The notes: a model not told the origin generated them from the letters alone. Shown: positions 48,233 through 60,256, counted from the first letter of the stretch. The stretch is DNA of 64,000 bases from Arthrobacter crusticola (GCF_004357995.1 NZ_SMTK01000003.1:620001-684000), one strand, 5' to 3'. Made by a program: numbers and translations.

Positions 48233-48922
48233 TCAGGCGAGGAGCTTCGCCAGGGGGCTGTCGGTGAAATTCTGCAGGAGCATCCGAACGTCCTTGTACA
48301 CCTCGGCGGCGCCGGCCTCACGCAGTTCGGCCTCGCTCGTGCCCCCGGTGGTGATGCCGATGGTGGGAATGTCCAGCTCCGTCGCCGAGAACACGTCCCA
48401 GACCGAATCGCCGACGAACACCGTGTTGCCCGCTTCCAGGCCGCCGGCCTCGAGGGCCGCCTGCAGGATGTCGGGGGAGGGCTTGCTGTTCTCGGCATCC
48501 GAGGAGCTCGTGGCGCCGGTGATGGCCGCGTCGGCGTCGATGACGCTGCGGAGGACCTCGAGCTCCTTCCCGGACGCCGAGGAGGCAAGGACGACGACGA
48601 GGCCCTCGTCGAAACAGCGGCCCAGCAGGTCGCCGGCACCGTCGAACGCGCGCAGTGAGGGCCAGTAGGTCGAGAACACGGCGCCGTGCGTGGCGTCGAG
48701 TTCCCCGTCGAGGGAGGCGTCGCGGTCCTCGCCGAGCAGGTGCGCGACGAGTTTGTCGCCGCCCATGCCGATCGCCCGGTGGATCTCCGCCATCGGCACG
48801 TCATGCCCGAAGCGGCGGAACGCCTGCCACCAGGCGATCGTGTGCTGGTAGTTCGAGTCGACGAGGGTGCCGTCGACGTCGACGAGGACACCGCGGCGCG
48901 GTGATGCTGGCTGGGGGGTCAT
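48233..48922 (-). CDS. HAD-family hydrolase (phosphoglycolate phosphatase-like)
   Basis: Phosphatase of 229 residues. Motif I is LVDVDGTLVDSNYQH (nucleophile Asp), motif II is LASSASGKE, and motif III/IV is GDSVWDVFSATEL with a conserved Lys before (NSKPSPD). Cap domain of the helical type (RRFGHDVPMAEIHRAIGMGG). ATG 48922 has AAGGTGG 5-6 bases upstream; GTG 48931 is a less likely start. Substrate unknown. Convergent with the AroE-like gene. Confidence 0.88.
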   Translation of the reverse strand: MTPQPASPRRGVLVDVDGTLVDSNYQHTIAWWQAFRRFGHDVPMAEIHRAIGMGGDKLVAHLLGEDRDASLDGELDATHGAVFSTYWPSLRAFDGAGDLLGRCFDEGLVVVLASSASGKELEVLRSVIDADAAITGATSSSDAENSKPSPDILQAALEAGGLEAGNTVFVGDSVWDVFSATELDIPTIGITTGGTSEAELREAGAAEVYKDVRMLLQNFTDSPLAKLLA

Positions 48923-49054
48923 GGCTGCCACCTTAGCTGTCCGGGGGTTTCCCCGAGTCTAGTGAGTCCGTACCCGCGGCCGGAGGGATTCTGCGGCTGG
49001 CCCGCGGGGCGGCCGTCCTGTACGGAAGGGCGGGACGGGGAATTCTCAGGGTTC

Positions 49055-49134
49055 TTGAATGGTTGTTCAATAACTGACAAGCGGCAGTGTGGCCGACATC
49101 CCCGAACGAACGTTCCCAACCGAACGTTTCCAAC
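49055..49134 (+). promoter_or_regulatory. Inverted repeat and tandem 14-mers upstream of the MFS gene
   Basis: TTGAA-TGGTTG-TTCAA (49055-49070) is a perfect 5-bp inverted repeat. Further down, CGAACGTTCCCAAC (49107-49120) and CGAACGTTTCCAAC (49121-49134) are direct tandem copies differing at one base; the first contains the palindrome GAACGTTC. They end 15 bases before the MFS start. They look like regulator-binding sites for an efflux gene, but no regulator gene is adjacent. Confidence 0.4.
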
Positions 49135-49149
49135 CCGAGAAGAGCCTCC

Positions 49150-50358
49150 ATGAACTCCAGCACAGCCACCGCCCAGGACGCCGCCCCACCGCCCTCCAGC
49201 CCGCTCCGCACCCGATCACCCTGGTGGGGCGTGGCCTCCCTGTCCGTTGTCCTCTTTGCGATCGTGACGAGCGAATTCCTTCCGGCGAGCCTGCTCTCCC
49301 GCATGTCCTCCGATCTCGGCATCTCCGAGGGCCTGGCGGGCCAGGCAGTGACCGCCACCGCCGTCGCCGCAGCGGTCACCGGTCCCGCCATCGCGCTGGT
49401 GCTGCCGCGGCTTGACCGGCGGACCGCGCTGATCCTGCTCGTGGTCCTGGCGGCGGTGTCCAACCTCCTGGTCGCCCTGGCCCCCTCCTTCGCGGTGCTG
49501 CTCACCGCGCGGCTCCTGCTCGGGGTGTCGGTCGGAGGTTTCTGGGCTCTGGCCATCGCCGTCGTCGCCGCCCTGGTCAGCCGCGAAAGGATCGGCCGCG
49601 GCATGATGGTCGTCAACGTCGGCGTCTCCCTGGCCACCATCCTCGCCGTTCCCCTGGGGCTGGTGCTCGGCGAGCTGTGGGGCTGGCGCGTGCTGTTCCT
49701 GCTGGCGGCCGGGGCCAGCGTCGTCGGCCTTGTGCTGGCCGCGGCCTGGCTTCCGCCGGTCGCCCCCGAACCCTCGCCGGGCCGGGCCTTCCTGGCGACC
49801 CTCCGGTCACCCCTGGTGATCGTCGGAATGGTCGGCATGTTCCTCATCGCCGGCGGACACTTCGCCGGCTTCACCTACATCCGCCTCGCCGGAGACCTCG
49901 TCGCCGGGCTCACTGCCGAGGGGTTCGCCCTGGCGCTGGCCACCTTCGGGATCGCCTCATTCGTGGGCAACCTCGCCAGCGGCCCGGCCGCCGACGGCGC
50001 ACTCCACCGCGCCGTCGTCGTCATGGGGGCGGCAGTGGGCATCGCGACCATCCTGTGGGCCACCCTGGGCAGCAGCCTCCCGGTCGCTGTTGCGGCCATC
50101 GTGCTCTGGGGACTCGGCTTCGGTGCCATCCCCACCCTCATCCAGTCCTGGATGGCGCGGGCGCACCCGGAGAGCCTCGAATCGGTCTCCGGGGTCACCG
50201 TCGCCGCCTTCCAGCTGGCCATCGGCCTCGGCGCGGCGGTGGGCGGGGTACTCGTCAACAGTTTCGACGTCCGGGCGGCGCTGATCGCCGGCGGCGCGGC
50301 CGCCCTCCTCGGCGGTGTGCTCCTCGGAGTAGTGCGCACCCGCAGGCTCGGGGCCTAG
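49150..50358 (+). CDS. MFS transporter (AraJ/DHA1-like exporter)
   Basis: Membrane transporter of 402 residues with about 12 helices. The DHA1-type motifs are visible: FAIVTSEFLPASLLSRMSSDLGI-like first helix and loop, the A-like motif LPRLDRRTALILLVVLAAVS, the C-like motif GVSLATILAVPLGLVLGELW, and GFTYIRLAGDLVAGLTAEG in the second half. The pattern is that of AraJ/YdhP-type drug or sugar-efflux proteins. ATG 49150 follows GAAGAG. Its stop overlaps by 4 bases the stop of the convergent methyltransferase gene. Confidence 0.88.
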   Translation: MNSSTATAQDAAPPPSSPLRTRSPWWGVASLSVVLFAIVTSEFLPASLLSRMSSDLGISEGLAGQAVTATAVAAAVTGPAIALVLPRLDRRTALILLVVLAAVSNLLVALAPSFAVLLTARLLLGVSVGGFWALAIAVVAALVSRERIGRGMMVVNVGVSLATILAVPLGLVLGELWGWRVLFLLAAGASVVGLVLAAAWLPPVAPEPSPGRAFLATLRSPLVIVGMVGMFLIAGGHFAGFTYIRLAGDLVAGLTAEGFALALATFGIASFVGNLASGPAADGALHRAVVVMGAAVGIATILWATLGSSLPVAVAAIVLWGLGFGAIPTLIQSWMARAHPESLESVSGVTVAAFQLAIGLGAAVGGVLVNSFDVRAALIAGGAAALLGGVLLGVVRTRRLGA

Positions 50359-51602
50359 CCGGCCGCCGGGACCTGGTGCGCCGGGACGGGCTCGACGACG
50401 ATGGCCACGCGGTCATCGCCGATCCGAGTCAGCACCAGCGTGGCCTTCTTCCGGGCCTTCCCGGAGCCGCTGAGCAGCTGGCGCCGGACCTCCTCCGGGG
50501 TGACGGAGGTTCCGCGCTTCTTGATGTCGAGGACACCGATGCCTTCGGCGCGCACCCACTGCTTGAGGGCCTTGATATTGAAGGGGCGGGTCTCCACGAT
50601 CCGGTAGGGGCGGGCGAACGGCGTCTCGTGGAGCTCCGGCGCGCAGATGTAGGCGATCCGGGGATCGAGCAGGTGCCCGGAGAGCCGCTCCGCGACGTCG
50701 GCCACGAGGCCCGCCCGGATGACGGCCCCGTCCGGCTCGTACAGGTAGCCCTCCGGCGGCCCTACGGGCGCCTCCGGGCCGGCGCCGAAGTCCTCGGCGC
50801 TGGTCAGCTCCGCCGCGCCGTGGGCGCTGAGCACGAGGGCCGCGCGGCGCACCCCGGGCCGGCGCAGCGCATTGAACCACAGGGCCGCCTCGGTCACGTC
50901 GCCGTCCACCGAGACCCACTGGGCCTCGCAGTCCGCCGGCACCGCCTCATGCGGGATGCCCGGGCCCAGCTTCACCCCCACGGGCGTGCCGTGGGCGGCG
51001 AGGTCCTCGACGAAGGACAGCGGGGGAGAAAACGCCTCGGGGTCGAAGAGGCGGGTGGTGCCCGAGGTGGAGGTGCTGCGGCGGGCCGGATCCAGCCAGA
51101 CGCCGTCGTACTTCGTCACATCCACGGCCGACGCATCGGCATTCAGCACCGACGCGTTCGGCCAGGGGAGCAGGTTCATGGTCGCGGCGGCCGCGGTGGT
51201 CTCGTCGAGCTCGACGGCGGTCACCTCCCGCTCCAGGGTGGCCAGCGCCATTGAGTCCGCGCCGATCCCGCAGCCCAGGTCGGCCACCCGCACCAGGTCC
51301 GCGGCCACGAACCGCTGCGCGTGGTGGGCCGCGACCCGCAGCCGCGTCGCCTGCTCCAGCCCGGCGGAGGTGAACACCATCCGGTCCGCGAAGCCGCCGA
51401 ACTTCGCGTGGGCCTTGGCCCGCAGGCGGCACTGGGTGAGGGCCGCCGCCACGACCTCGGGGGCGTGGCCTGCCCGGCGCAGCTGTTCGCTCAACTGCAG
51501 GCTGCCGGCCTCCGAATACGGACCCAGCGAGTTCAGCAGCTCCCAGCCCTGGGGGGTGAGGATCGGTGCGATGGAGTCGGTGACGGGGTTCTCGGAAGCC
51601 AT
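50355..51602 (-). CDS. Class I SAM methyltransferase with THUMP-like C-terminal domain
   Basis: Protein of 415 residues. The SAM-binding site is RVADLGCGIGADSMALATL followed by VELDETTAAAA; a putative catalytic DPAR motif is in YDGVWLDPARRS, as in RNA base methyltransferases. The C-terminal region (SGHLLDPRIAYICAPEL, FNIKALKQWVRAEGIGVLDI, KKRGTSVTPEE) matches the THUMP-like domain found in actinobacteria. Probably an RNA methyltransferase; the target is unknown. Confidence 0.85.
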   Translation of the reverse strand: MASENPVTDSIAPILTPQGWELLNSLGPYSEAGSLQLSEQLRRAGHAPEVVAAALTQCRLRAKAHAKFGGFADRMVFTSAGLEQATRLRVAAHHAQRFVAADLVRVADLGCGIGADSMALATLEREVTAVELDETTAAAATMNLLPWPNASVLNADASAVDVTKYDGVWLDPARRSTSTSGTTRLFDPEAFSPPLSFVEDLAAHGTPVGVKLGPGIPHEAVPADCEAQWVSVDGDVTEAALWFNALRRPGVRRAALVLSAHGAAELTSAEDFGAGPEAPVGPPEGYLYEPDGAVIRAGLVADVAERLSGHLLDPRIAYICAPELHETPFARPYRIVETRPFNIKALKQWVRAEGIGVLDIKKRGTSVTPEEVRRQLLSGSGKARKKATLVLTRIGDDRVAIVVEPVPAHQVPAAG

Positions 51603-51681
51603 GATCCAACCCTAGGCGACGTACCCGGCGGTGCGCTGCGTGCTCCGGGGCGCGGAGCGCGCTCCCGGAAACCCGCGCGTT

Positions 51682-51708
51682 CTGGCACTCGCCTTGACCG
51701 AGTGCTAA
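51682..51708. promoter_or_regulatory. CIRCE operator 1 (HrcA)
   Basis: CTGGCACTC-N9-GAGTGCTAA, near-consensus to the HrcA-binding element (TTAGCACTC-N9-GAGTGCTAA). The 9-base spacer contains the -35 box of the groESL promoter. Confidence 0.9.
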
Positions 51709-51722
51709 CCAGTGCATAAAGT
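51694..51722 (+). promoter_or_regulatory. groESL promoter
   Basis: TTGACC (51694-51699), a 17-bp spacer and TAAAGT (51717-51722). It lies between and across the two CIRCE elements, so HrcA binding would block it directly. The leader is about 120 bases. Confidence 0.85.
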
Positions 51723-51727
51723 CAGGG

Positions 51728-51754
51728 TTGGCACTCTCAGTAGGAGGGTGCTAA
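51728..51754. promoter_or_regulatory. CIRCE operator 2 (HrcA)
   Basis: TTGGCACTC-N9-GGGTGCTAA. It begins 46 bases after the first copy and lies at the transcription start side of the promoter. Confidence 0.9.
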
Positions 51755-51848
51755 TCCCGAGGAAAGTGCCGGCCGGCACCCGCGACGACGGCCAGTGCGG
51801 AACCAACGGCCTTCAATCCATTAGTAACGAACGCAAAGGAGAGCCCGA

Positions 51849-52145
51849 GTGTCGGTCTCTATTAAGCCTCTTGAGGATCGTATTGTTGTCCGCCCGCTGG
51901 AAGCCGAGCAGACGACTGCTTCCGGTCTGGTCATCCCGGATACCGCTAAGGAGAAGCCCCAGGAGGGCGAGGTTGTAGCTGTAGGACCGGGCCGTGTCGA
52001 CGACAACGGCAACCGCGTTCCCGTCGACGTCGCCGAGGGCGACGTCGTCATCTACTCGAAGTACGGCGGAACCGAGGTCAAGCACGGCGGCCAGGAATAC
52101 CTGGTGCTCTCGGCGCGCGACGTCCTGGCGGTCGTCGTTAAGTAG
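51849..52145 (+). CDS. groES: Co-chaperonin GroES
   Basis: Heptameric lid of the GroEL chaperonin, 98 residues. [20 protein letters not shown] and the mobile-loop [18 protein letters not shown] are diagnostic; the C-terminal [16 protein letters not shown] is normal. GTG start preceded by AAAGGAG. Controlled by two CIRCE elements, so heat-inducible through HrcA. Confidence 0.97.
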   Translation: MSVSIKPLEDRIVVRPLEAEQTTASGLVIPDTAKEKPQEGEVVAVGPGRVDDNGNRVPVDVAEGDVVIYSKYGGTEVKHGGQEYLVLSARDVLAVVVK

Positions 52146-52157
52146 GCTTTTTCCGAT

Positions 52158-52189
52158 GAAGACCCCGGCCAGTACTGGCCGGGGTCTTC
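52158..52189 (+). terminator. Perfect 15-bp hairpin between groES and groEL
   Basis: GAAGACCCCGGCCAG pairs with CTGGCCGGGGTCTTC around a 2-base loop. It starts 12 bases after the groES stop and 29 bases before the groEL start. No T-run follows, so it may be a partial terminator, a processing site or an mRNA stabiliser that sets the groES to groEL ratio. Confidence 0.6.
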
Positions 52190-52206
52190 TCACTGCACCA
52201 GCCTGA

Positions 52207-53832
<1,626 letters not shown>

Positions 53833-53878
53833 TCCCCGCACGGCAGGGCCCGCCACCGGACCCTGCCGGCAGGCAGCG

Positions 53879-53913
53879 AAGCACCCCGGCCGGGTCCACC
53901 GGCCGGGGTGCTT
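53879..53913 (+). terminator. groESL terminator
   Basis: A perfect 15-bp stem (AAGCACCCCGGCCGG with CCGGCCGGGGTGCTT) encloses a 5-base loop and is followed by CGCTTAA. It lies 47 bases after the groEL stop. The rest of the gap to 54124 holds a TAAACT box (54046-54051) and a small hairpin (54059-54082) before the next gene. Confidence 0.85.
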
Positions 53914-54124
53914 CGCTTAACGGGCGCCATTCAACGGATGCGGCCCGCCCGCCGGCACATAGGTCCGGTGGCTCCCGGCCGGCATCGGCCGGGGCCCGCG
54001 GCGGCGACTGCAGGGGTCCCGGAGCCTCCCCAGGTCACGAAACGGTAAACTGGAGCTTTGTGCCGCCGCTGCCTGCGGCACACCGGGCGCTCCGAGGCGC
54101 CGCCAGGCAAGCGAAAGGGTCGAT

Positions 54125-56167
54125 GTGGGTGTATCCAGATCCGCGTTGGAGGAGAACCTCCCCGCGGCCCCCGCGGCGCGCCAGCGGCGTCCCGAGGTGC
54201 AGGGGCTGAGGGCCCTCGCCGTCGTCATGGTGGTGCTCTACCACGTGTGGCTCGGCCGGGTCTCCGGCGGCGTCGATGTGTTCCTGCTGATCTCCGCCTT
54301 CCTGCTCACCTTTTCCTTCGTCGGCAAGGTCGAGTCGGGCCGGCCGCTGCAGCTCCTGCGGTACTGGTTGGGCCTCTTCCGCCGCCTGCTGCCCGCCGCC
54401 GTCGTCGTCCTGGTGGCCGTCCTGGCCGCCACGGCCGTGCTGGCCCCACCGTCCCGGTGGCCCGGGATCTTCGACCAGACGTGGGCGTCCCTGCTGTATG
54501 TGCAGAACTGGGAACTGGCCTCCAACGCCGTAGACTATTACGCCCAGGACGACAGCAACGCCAGCCCCCTTCAGCATTTCTGGTCCCTGTCCATCCAGGG
54601 CCAGGTGTTCCTGCTGTGGCCGCTGCTGTTCGCCGTGTCCGCCCTCGCGGCGCGGGCCGTCCGGCGCCGCTACCGCACGGTCCTCATCGCCGTCTTCTCG
54701 ACGGTCTTCGCCCTGTCCCTCGCCTTCTCCGTCTGGCAGACCGCCCACCACCAGGCGGCCGCCTACTTCGACACCCGCTCCCGGCTGTGGGAGTTCGCGC
54801 TGGGCTCCCTGATCGCACTCCTGGTGCCATATGCCCGGTTCGGAATACGCACCCGGGTGGTGCTCGGCTGGGTCGGACTGGCCGCCATGCTCAGCTGCGG
54901 ACTGCTGCTGCAGGTGCAGCAGCAGTTCCCCGGCTGGATCGCCCTGTGGCCGACGCTGGCCGCGGCCTGCATCCTCGCCGCCGGCCGCACCGGGAGCCGC
55001 TTCGGCGTCGACCGCCTGCTGAGTGCGGCCCCTCTGGTGCGCCTCGGCGACAACTCCTACGCCCTGTACCTGTGGCACTGGCCGATCCTCGTCTTCTGGC
55101 TCCTGACCGCCCGCAAGCCCGAGGCCGGGCTGCTCGACGGCGCGCTCGTGATCGCCGCGTCGCTGGTCCTCGCCTTCGCCACCACCCGGTTCGTCGAGGT
55201 GCCCGTGCGGTCATGGTCGTGGCCCACGCTGCGCAGGCGCCGCACCGGGCTCGTCGTGGCCGCGGCGCTGGCCATCGTCGCCGTGCCCCTCTCGGGGTGG
55301 GAGCTGCAGGTCCAGGCCCAGGAAAGCGCCGCCCGGATGCAGACGGCGGACGACAATCCCGGCGCGCGGGCGCTGGCCCCCGGGTTCGAGTACCGCGGGG
55401 CCGAGGACGCCGTGGTCCTTCCGCTCGCCAGCGCCCTGGGCAACGAGTGGGCGGAGTACGACGGCCACTGCGAAGGCGCCCTGGCCCCCACCGACCCCCG
55501 GATCGAATTCTGCTCCCAGGCCGGCAACGCCGAGTCGCCCGAGCGCACCATCCTGATCCTCGGTGACTCCCACGCCCAGGTGTGGCTGACCGCAGTGGGC
55601 GCCCTGGCCACCGAGCGCAACTGGAACGCCGTCCTGGTACACAAGCCCGCCTGCCGGTTCGCGGCGGAATCGCCAACTGTGAGCCCTGAGTGCAACGCAC
55701 ACAACGCCGCGGCCCTCGACTACGCCCTGGATCTCGCACCGGACGCCGTCCTGACCGTCGGGTCCAAGACCGACTGGAGCTCACCGGCGGAAACGGTCCC
55801 GGACGGCTACGCGGCCGGGGTGCAGCCGTTCCTGGACCGGGGCATCGAGGTCGTGGCGCTGCGCGATACGCCGCGGTTCGAATTCGACATGGCCAAGTGC
55901 ATCGAGCTCAACAGCGGTGACCCCGACGCCTGCGCCCTGCCCCGCTCCGACCTGCTCGCCCCGGTGTCCCCGCTCGAGCAGATCGCCCGGGAGAATCCCG
56001 GAATCGGCGTGCTCGACCTGACCGACCAGATCTGCACCGACACCTCCTGCCCGGGCCTCATTGGGAATGTGCTCGTCTACAAGGATCGCGACCACCTCAC
56101 CAGGACCTACGTCAAGACGATCCAGCCGGTCTTCAACGAGCGGTTCCTCGCCCTCACCGGCTGGTGA
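54125..56167 (+). CDS. Acyltransferase-3/SGNH O-acyltransferase (OafA type)
   Basis: Membrane O-acyltransferase of 680 residues. The AT3 domain has about 10 helices with the conserved EVQGLRALAVVMVVLYHVWL, SGGVDVFLLISAFLL and FWSLSIQGQVFLLWPLLF. The C-terminal extracytoplasmic SGNH domain has ILILGDSHAQVWLTAVGALA (catalytic Ser) and the Asp-His pair in KDRDHLTRTYVKTI. Such proteins acylate cell-wall or surface glycans. GTG 54125 follows GAAAGG. It stands alone between groEL and guaB. Confidence 0.92.
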   Translation: MGVSRSALEENLPAAPAARQRRPEVQGLRALAVVMVVLYHVWLGRVSGGVDVFLLISAFLLTFSFVGKVESGRPLQLLRYWLGLFRRLLPAAVVVLVAVLAATAVLAPPSRWPGIFDQTWASLLYVQNWELASNAVDYYAQDDSNASPLQHFWSLSIQGQVFLLWPLLFAVSALAARAVRRRYRTVLIAVFSTVFALSLAFSVWQTAHHQAAAYFDTRSRLWEFALGSLIALLVPYARFGIRTRVVLGWVGLAAMLSCGLLLQVQQQFPGWIALWPTLAAACILAAGRTGSRFGVDRLLSAAPLVRLGDNSYALYLWHWPILVFWLLTARKPEAGLLDGALVIAASLVLAFATTRFVEVPVRSWSWPTLRRRRTGLVVAAALAIVAVPLSGWELQVQAQESAARMQTADDNPGARALAPGFEYRGAEDAVVLPLASALGNEWAEYDGHCEGALAPTDPRIEFCSQAGNAESPERTILILGDSHAQVWLTAVGALATERNWNAVLVHKPACRFAAESPTVSPECNAHNAAALDYALDLAPDAVLTVGSKTDWSSPAETVPDGYAAGVQPFLDRGIEVVALRDTPRFEFDMAKCIELNSGDPDACALPRSDLLAPVSPLEQIARENPGIGVLDLTDQICTDTSCPGLIGNVLVYKDRDHLTRTYVKTIQPVFNERFLALTGW

Positions 56168-56311
56168 GCCGCCGCCCGGGCCCCGCTGCTCCGGGCGGCC
56201 GCTCCGGGTGAACGCCGTCATGCGGGCCGGGAATAGGGCTCGGAGGGGATTGGTTTTAGGATAGAGATGAGCCGGACGGCAGAGCCGCCGATGGCGCCCC
56301 ACCCGCGGTGA

Positions 56312-57856
<1,545 letters not shown>

Positions 57857-57884
57857 GTTTCCGGCCCACCCGGACGTTTCGCGC

Positions 57885-57924
57885 AGGAGGCCCCCGCCAC
57901 CCACCAGGGTTGCGGGGGCCTCCT
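57885..57924 (+). terminator. guaB terminator
   Basis: A perfect 13-bp stem (AGGAGGCCCCCGC with GCGGGGGCCTCCT) with a 14-base loop is followed by CGTCTTTC. It lies 28 bases past the guaB stop. Confidence 0.85.
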
Positions 57925-57959
57925 CGTCTTTCGGATCCTGCCCGTCCTCGTCGTTCCTC

Positions 57960-58025
57960 TCCGTCGAGTGTGCAGGTAACCACGCTTCGGTGGCGGATAG
58001 CGTGGTGAGCTGCAGTTTCGGCGGG
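57960..58025. repeat. REP-like palindromic element, copy A
   Basis: Two 25-base arms face each other across 16 bases. The left arm has GTGTGCAGGTAACCACG and the right arm CGTGGTGAGCTGCAG; allowing for mismatches, about 19 of 25 positions match when the right arm is inverted. It lies in the non-coding gap after guaB and is followed by a second copy. Confidence 0.7.
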
Positions 58026-58053
58026 AGCGGTGCGCGTGTACGGTTCGTCGTCC

Positions 58054-58120
58054 TCCGTCGAGTGTGCAGGTAACCACGTTCTGGGTGGTGCACAGCGTGG
58101 TGATCTGCAGTTTCGGCGGA
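58054..58120. repeat. REP-like palindromic element, copy B
   Basis: Second copy of the element, starting 94 bases after copy A. Its left arm is identical to that of copy A over 25 bases and the right arm is nearly identical, while the spacers between arms differ. The rest of the gap 57857-58210 contains no ORF with coding character. Confidence 0.7.
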
Positions 58121-58210
58121 GGGGGCAGCTCCCATGGCGCGTTGAGGCTTCGGTGGGAAGCGCCCGACGCCGCCGCCGCCGACGACGGCTCGCCGACGCT
58201 GCCCGGACTC

Positions 58211-59047
58211 TTACGCGGGAATCGTCACCGCGTTGCCGCTGACCGAAACGCGCGCCTCGGTGGGGGAGACGTCGATCTCGAGGATGCTCGGCCGTCCCAT
58301 GTCCTGGCCCTGGAGGATCGTGATCCGCTGCGGTGCGGTGATGAGTCCCAGCGCCCGCAGATACCCGCCCAGTGCCGCCGCGGCGGCGCCGGTGGCCGGA
58401 TCCTCTACCACTCCACCGACCGGGAAGGGATTGCGGGAGTGGAAGGTGCTGGAGTCCTCGCGCCAGATCAGTTGCAGCGTGGTCCAGCCCCGCTCGGTCA
58501 TAAGTTCTTTGAGCGCGTCGAAGTCGTAGTGGAGGTCGGCGAGGCGTTCCGGGGTGCGGGCCGCCAGCACCAGGTGCTCGTTGCCGGCGAAGGCCACATG
58601 GGCCGGGAGCTGGGGATCAAGGTCGTCGGTCGTCCAGCCGAGCGCGGAGAGGGCCCCGGCGGTCTCCGCGGCGGACGCCTCCCGGCTCCGCGTGGGAGCG
58701 CTGACGAGGGTAGCCCGGTGGCCGGAGGCCGTGGTCGCCGTCGAGATGGCGATGTCGCCAACGGGCGTGTCGAACAGCAGCTCTCCGGGCCCGATCCGCT
58801 CCGCCAGGGCCACGGCCGTGGCGATGGTCGCGTGGCCGCAGAACGGCACCTCCGCCAGGGGACTGAAGTACCGAAGCGTGTAGTTCCGCCCGTCCCCGGG
58901 CCAGACGAACGCTGTTTCCGAGTAGCCCACCTCGGCAGCGATGCGCTGCATGCTGCTGTCGTCCAGTCCGGTGGCGTCGAGCACGACGCCGGCGGGGTTC
59001 CCGCCGGCGGGGTCGCTGGTGAAGGCGGCATATCTGAGAATCTCCAT
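58211..59047 (-). CDS. PhzF-family epimerase/isomerase-like protein
   Basis: Protein of 278 residues of the PhzF/diaminopimelate-epimerase fold, with FTSDPAGGNPAGVVLDATGL, the Glu of GYSETAFVW (the catalytic Glu of PhzF), RYFSPLAEVPFCGHATIATA and VEDPATGAAAAALGGYL. Most family members outside phenazine clusters have no known substrate. ATG 59047 starts exactly at the conserved first strand. No phenazine genes are nearby. Confidence 0.88.
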   Translation of the reverse strand: MEILRYAAFTSDPAGGNPAGVVLDATGLDDSSMQRIAAEVGYSETAFVWPGDGRNYTLRYFSPLAEVPFCGHATIATAVALAERIGPGELLFDTPVGDIAISTATTASGHRATLVSAPTRSREASAAETAGALSALGWTTDDLDPQLPAHVAFAGNEHLVLAARTPERLADLHYDFDALKELMTERGWTTLQLIWREDSSTFHSRNPFPVGGVVEDPATGAAAAALGGYLRALGLITAPQRITILQGQDMGRPSILEIDVSPTEARVSVSGNAVTIPA

Positions 59048-59176
59048 GGCACTACTTTGCCGCACCGGCGCACTTCTCCGGGGAGGCCGGGGGTCCGGCC
59101 ACGGTACCGGCCCCGGTTTGGACGGGGGAAGGTGCTGCGCGGCGGCTCCCGTTCGAAGGAGGCGCCGCCCACCGGC

Positions 59177-60022
59177 CTACCCCCGCTCGGCGAGGAACCG
59201 CTCCAGGGCAGCCAGATCGTCGGTGTTGATGTGGTCGACGCCGGCCGCGAGCAGTTCGGCCCACACCGCCTCGCGGGCGGGTCCGGGCAGGTCCGGAGTC
59301 GCCCAGAAGCGGACCCGTGCGCCCTGGGCGTGGGCGGCCCCGACGTAGGTCGTCAGCTTGTCCCGTTCCGCGGCGGGCATTCCACCGACCCCCTGCCAGG
59401 AAAAGAGCTGCTGCCAGTTGTTGCTGATCAGCGGCATGAGCCCGGCAGGCAGGGTGGACCCGAGATCCGCCGCGCGCCCGTCGTAGAAGCCGAAGCGCTG
59501 GTCGGCGGCGCTCATGACGGACAGCGGGCGGTTCCCGCTGATCACCGCGGTCACGGCCCCCGCTTTGGTCTTCCCATGCGTGTAGCGGGTGAGCATTGTG
59601 CGGTGGCCGGCGAGCTCCTCCTCAATGGCGGCGTAGGTCGGGGCGGCCTGGCTCTTGATGTCGATCAGCAGCTGGAACTCACCGTCCCACCCCGGGTACA
59701 CGCTGCCTCCATGGCCTGCGACCAGGGCGTCGAGGGGCTCCAGGTACAGGCTTTCCAGAGTGACCCCTGCCCGGACATCCCCGCGGTCGTGCGCGACGAG
59801 GAGTTCGCCGTCGACGAGCCAGACGTCCGCTTCGACACTCGTGAAACCGTGCTCCAGCGCATCGAGGAGCGGGCGGTCGTGTTCGTAGTCGTTGTGGGCG
59901 TGCGCCGCGGCGTGGGGCTCGCCCAGGTTCACGCCGTCCTGCGCCGCCGGGGCCGGCGCGAGGCCCAGGGCGCTCAGGGCGGTGAGGGCTGCCGCCACCG
60001 CGGCTGTCCTGCTCAGGAACAT
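59177..60022 (-). CDS. Secreted PI-PLC/GDPD-like phosphodiesterase
   Basis: Protein of 281 residues with a signal peptide (AAVAAALTALSALGLAPAPA) and a TIM-barrel domain of the phosphatidylinositol-phospholipase C/glycerophosphodiester phosphodiesterase superfamily. AHAHNDYEHDRPLLDAL carries the first catalytic His region and FTSVEADVWLVDGELLVAHD the metal-binding Glu/Asp and second His. It probably acts on phospholipid head groups outside the membrane. GAAAGG lies 8 bases before the ATG. Divergent from the methyltransferase gene across 234 bases that show no further feature. Confidence 0.87.
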   Translation of the reverse strand: MFLSRTAAVAAALTALSALGLAPAPAAQDGVNLGEPHAAAHAHNDYEHDRPLLDALEHGFTSVEADVWLVDGELLVAHDRGDVRAGVTLESLYLEPLDALVAGHGGSVYPGWDGEFQLLIDIKSQAAPTYAAIEEELAGHRTMLTRYTHGKTKAGAVTAVISGNRPLSVMSAADQRFGFYDGRAADLGSTLPAGLMPLISNNWQQLFSWQGVGGMPAAERDKLTTYVGAAHAQGARVRFWATPDLPGPAREAVWAELLAAGVDHINTDDLAALERFLAERG

Positions 60023-60256
60023 GATGGTCCTTTCGTTTCGGGCCCCGGGGTCCGGGGCCCGGGGCCCCTTCACGCTAGGGACCCCGGATGGTCGGCAGGC
60101 TTCGCACGGTTGACGCTCTGGTGAACTCCAGGAAGACAACGCCGGCAGGTCAGCAATCGGGTCCAAGGACCCTGTCGACCGCGCCGTCCCGGGAGCAGGA
60201 TATGCGCAGGGCAGGCGGAGGTACGCGTCCGGGCCCTTCCACGCTGAGGAGGGTTC

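Noticed and set aside
57960-58120. CRISPR-like repeat pair
   Set aside because: There are only two copies with 94-base spacing, each copy is an imperfect palindrome made of two arms, and no cas gene is present.
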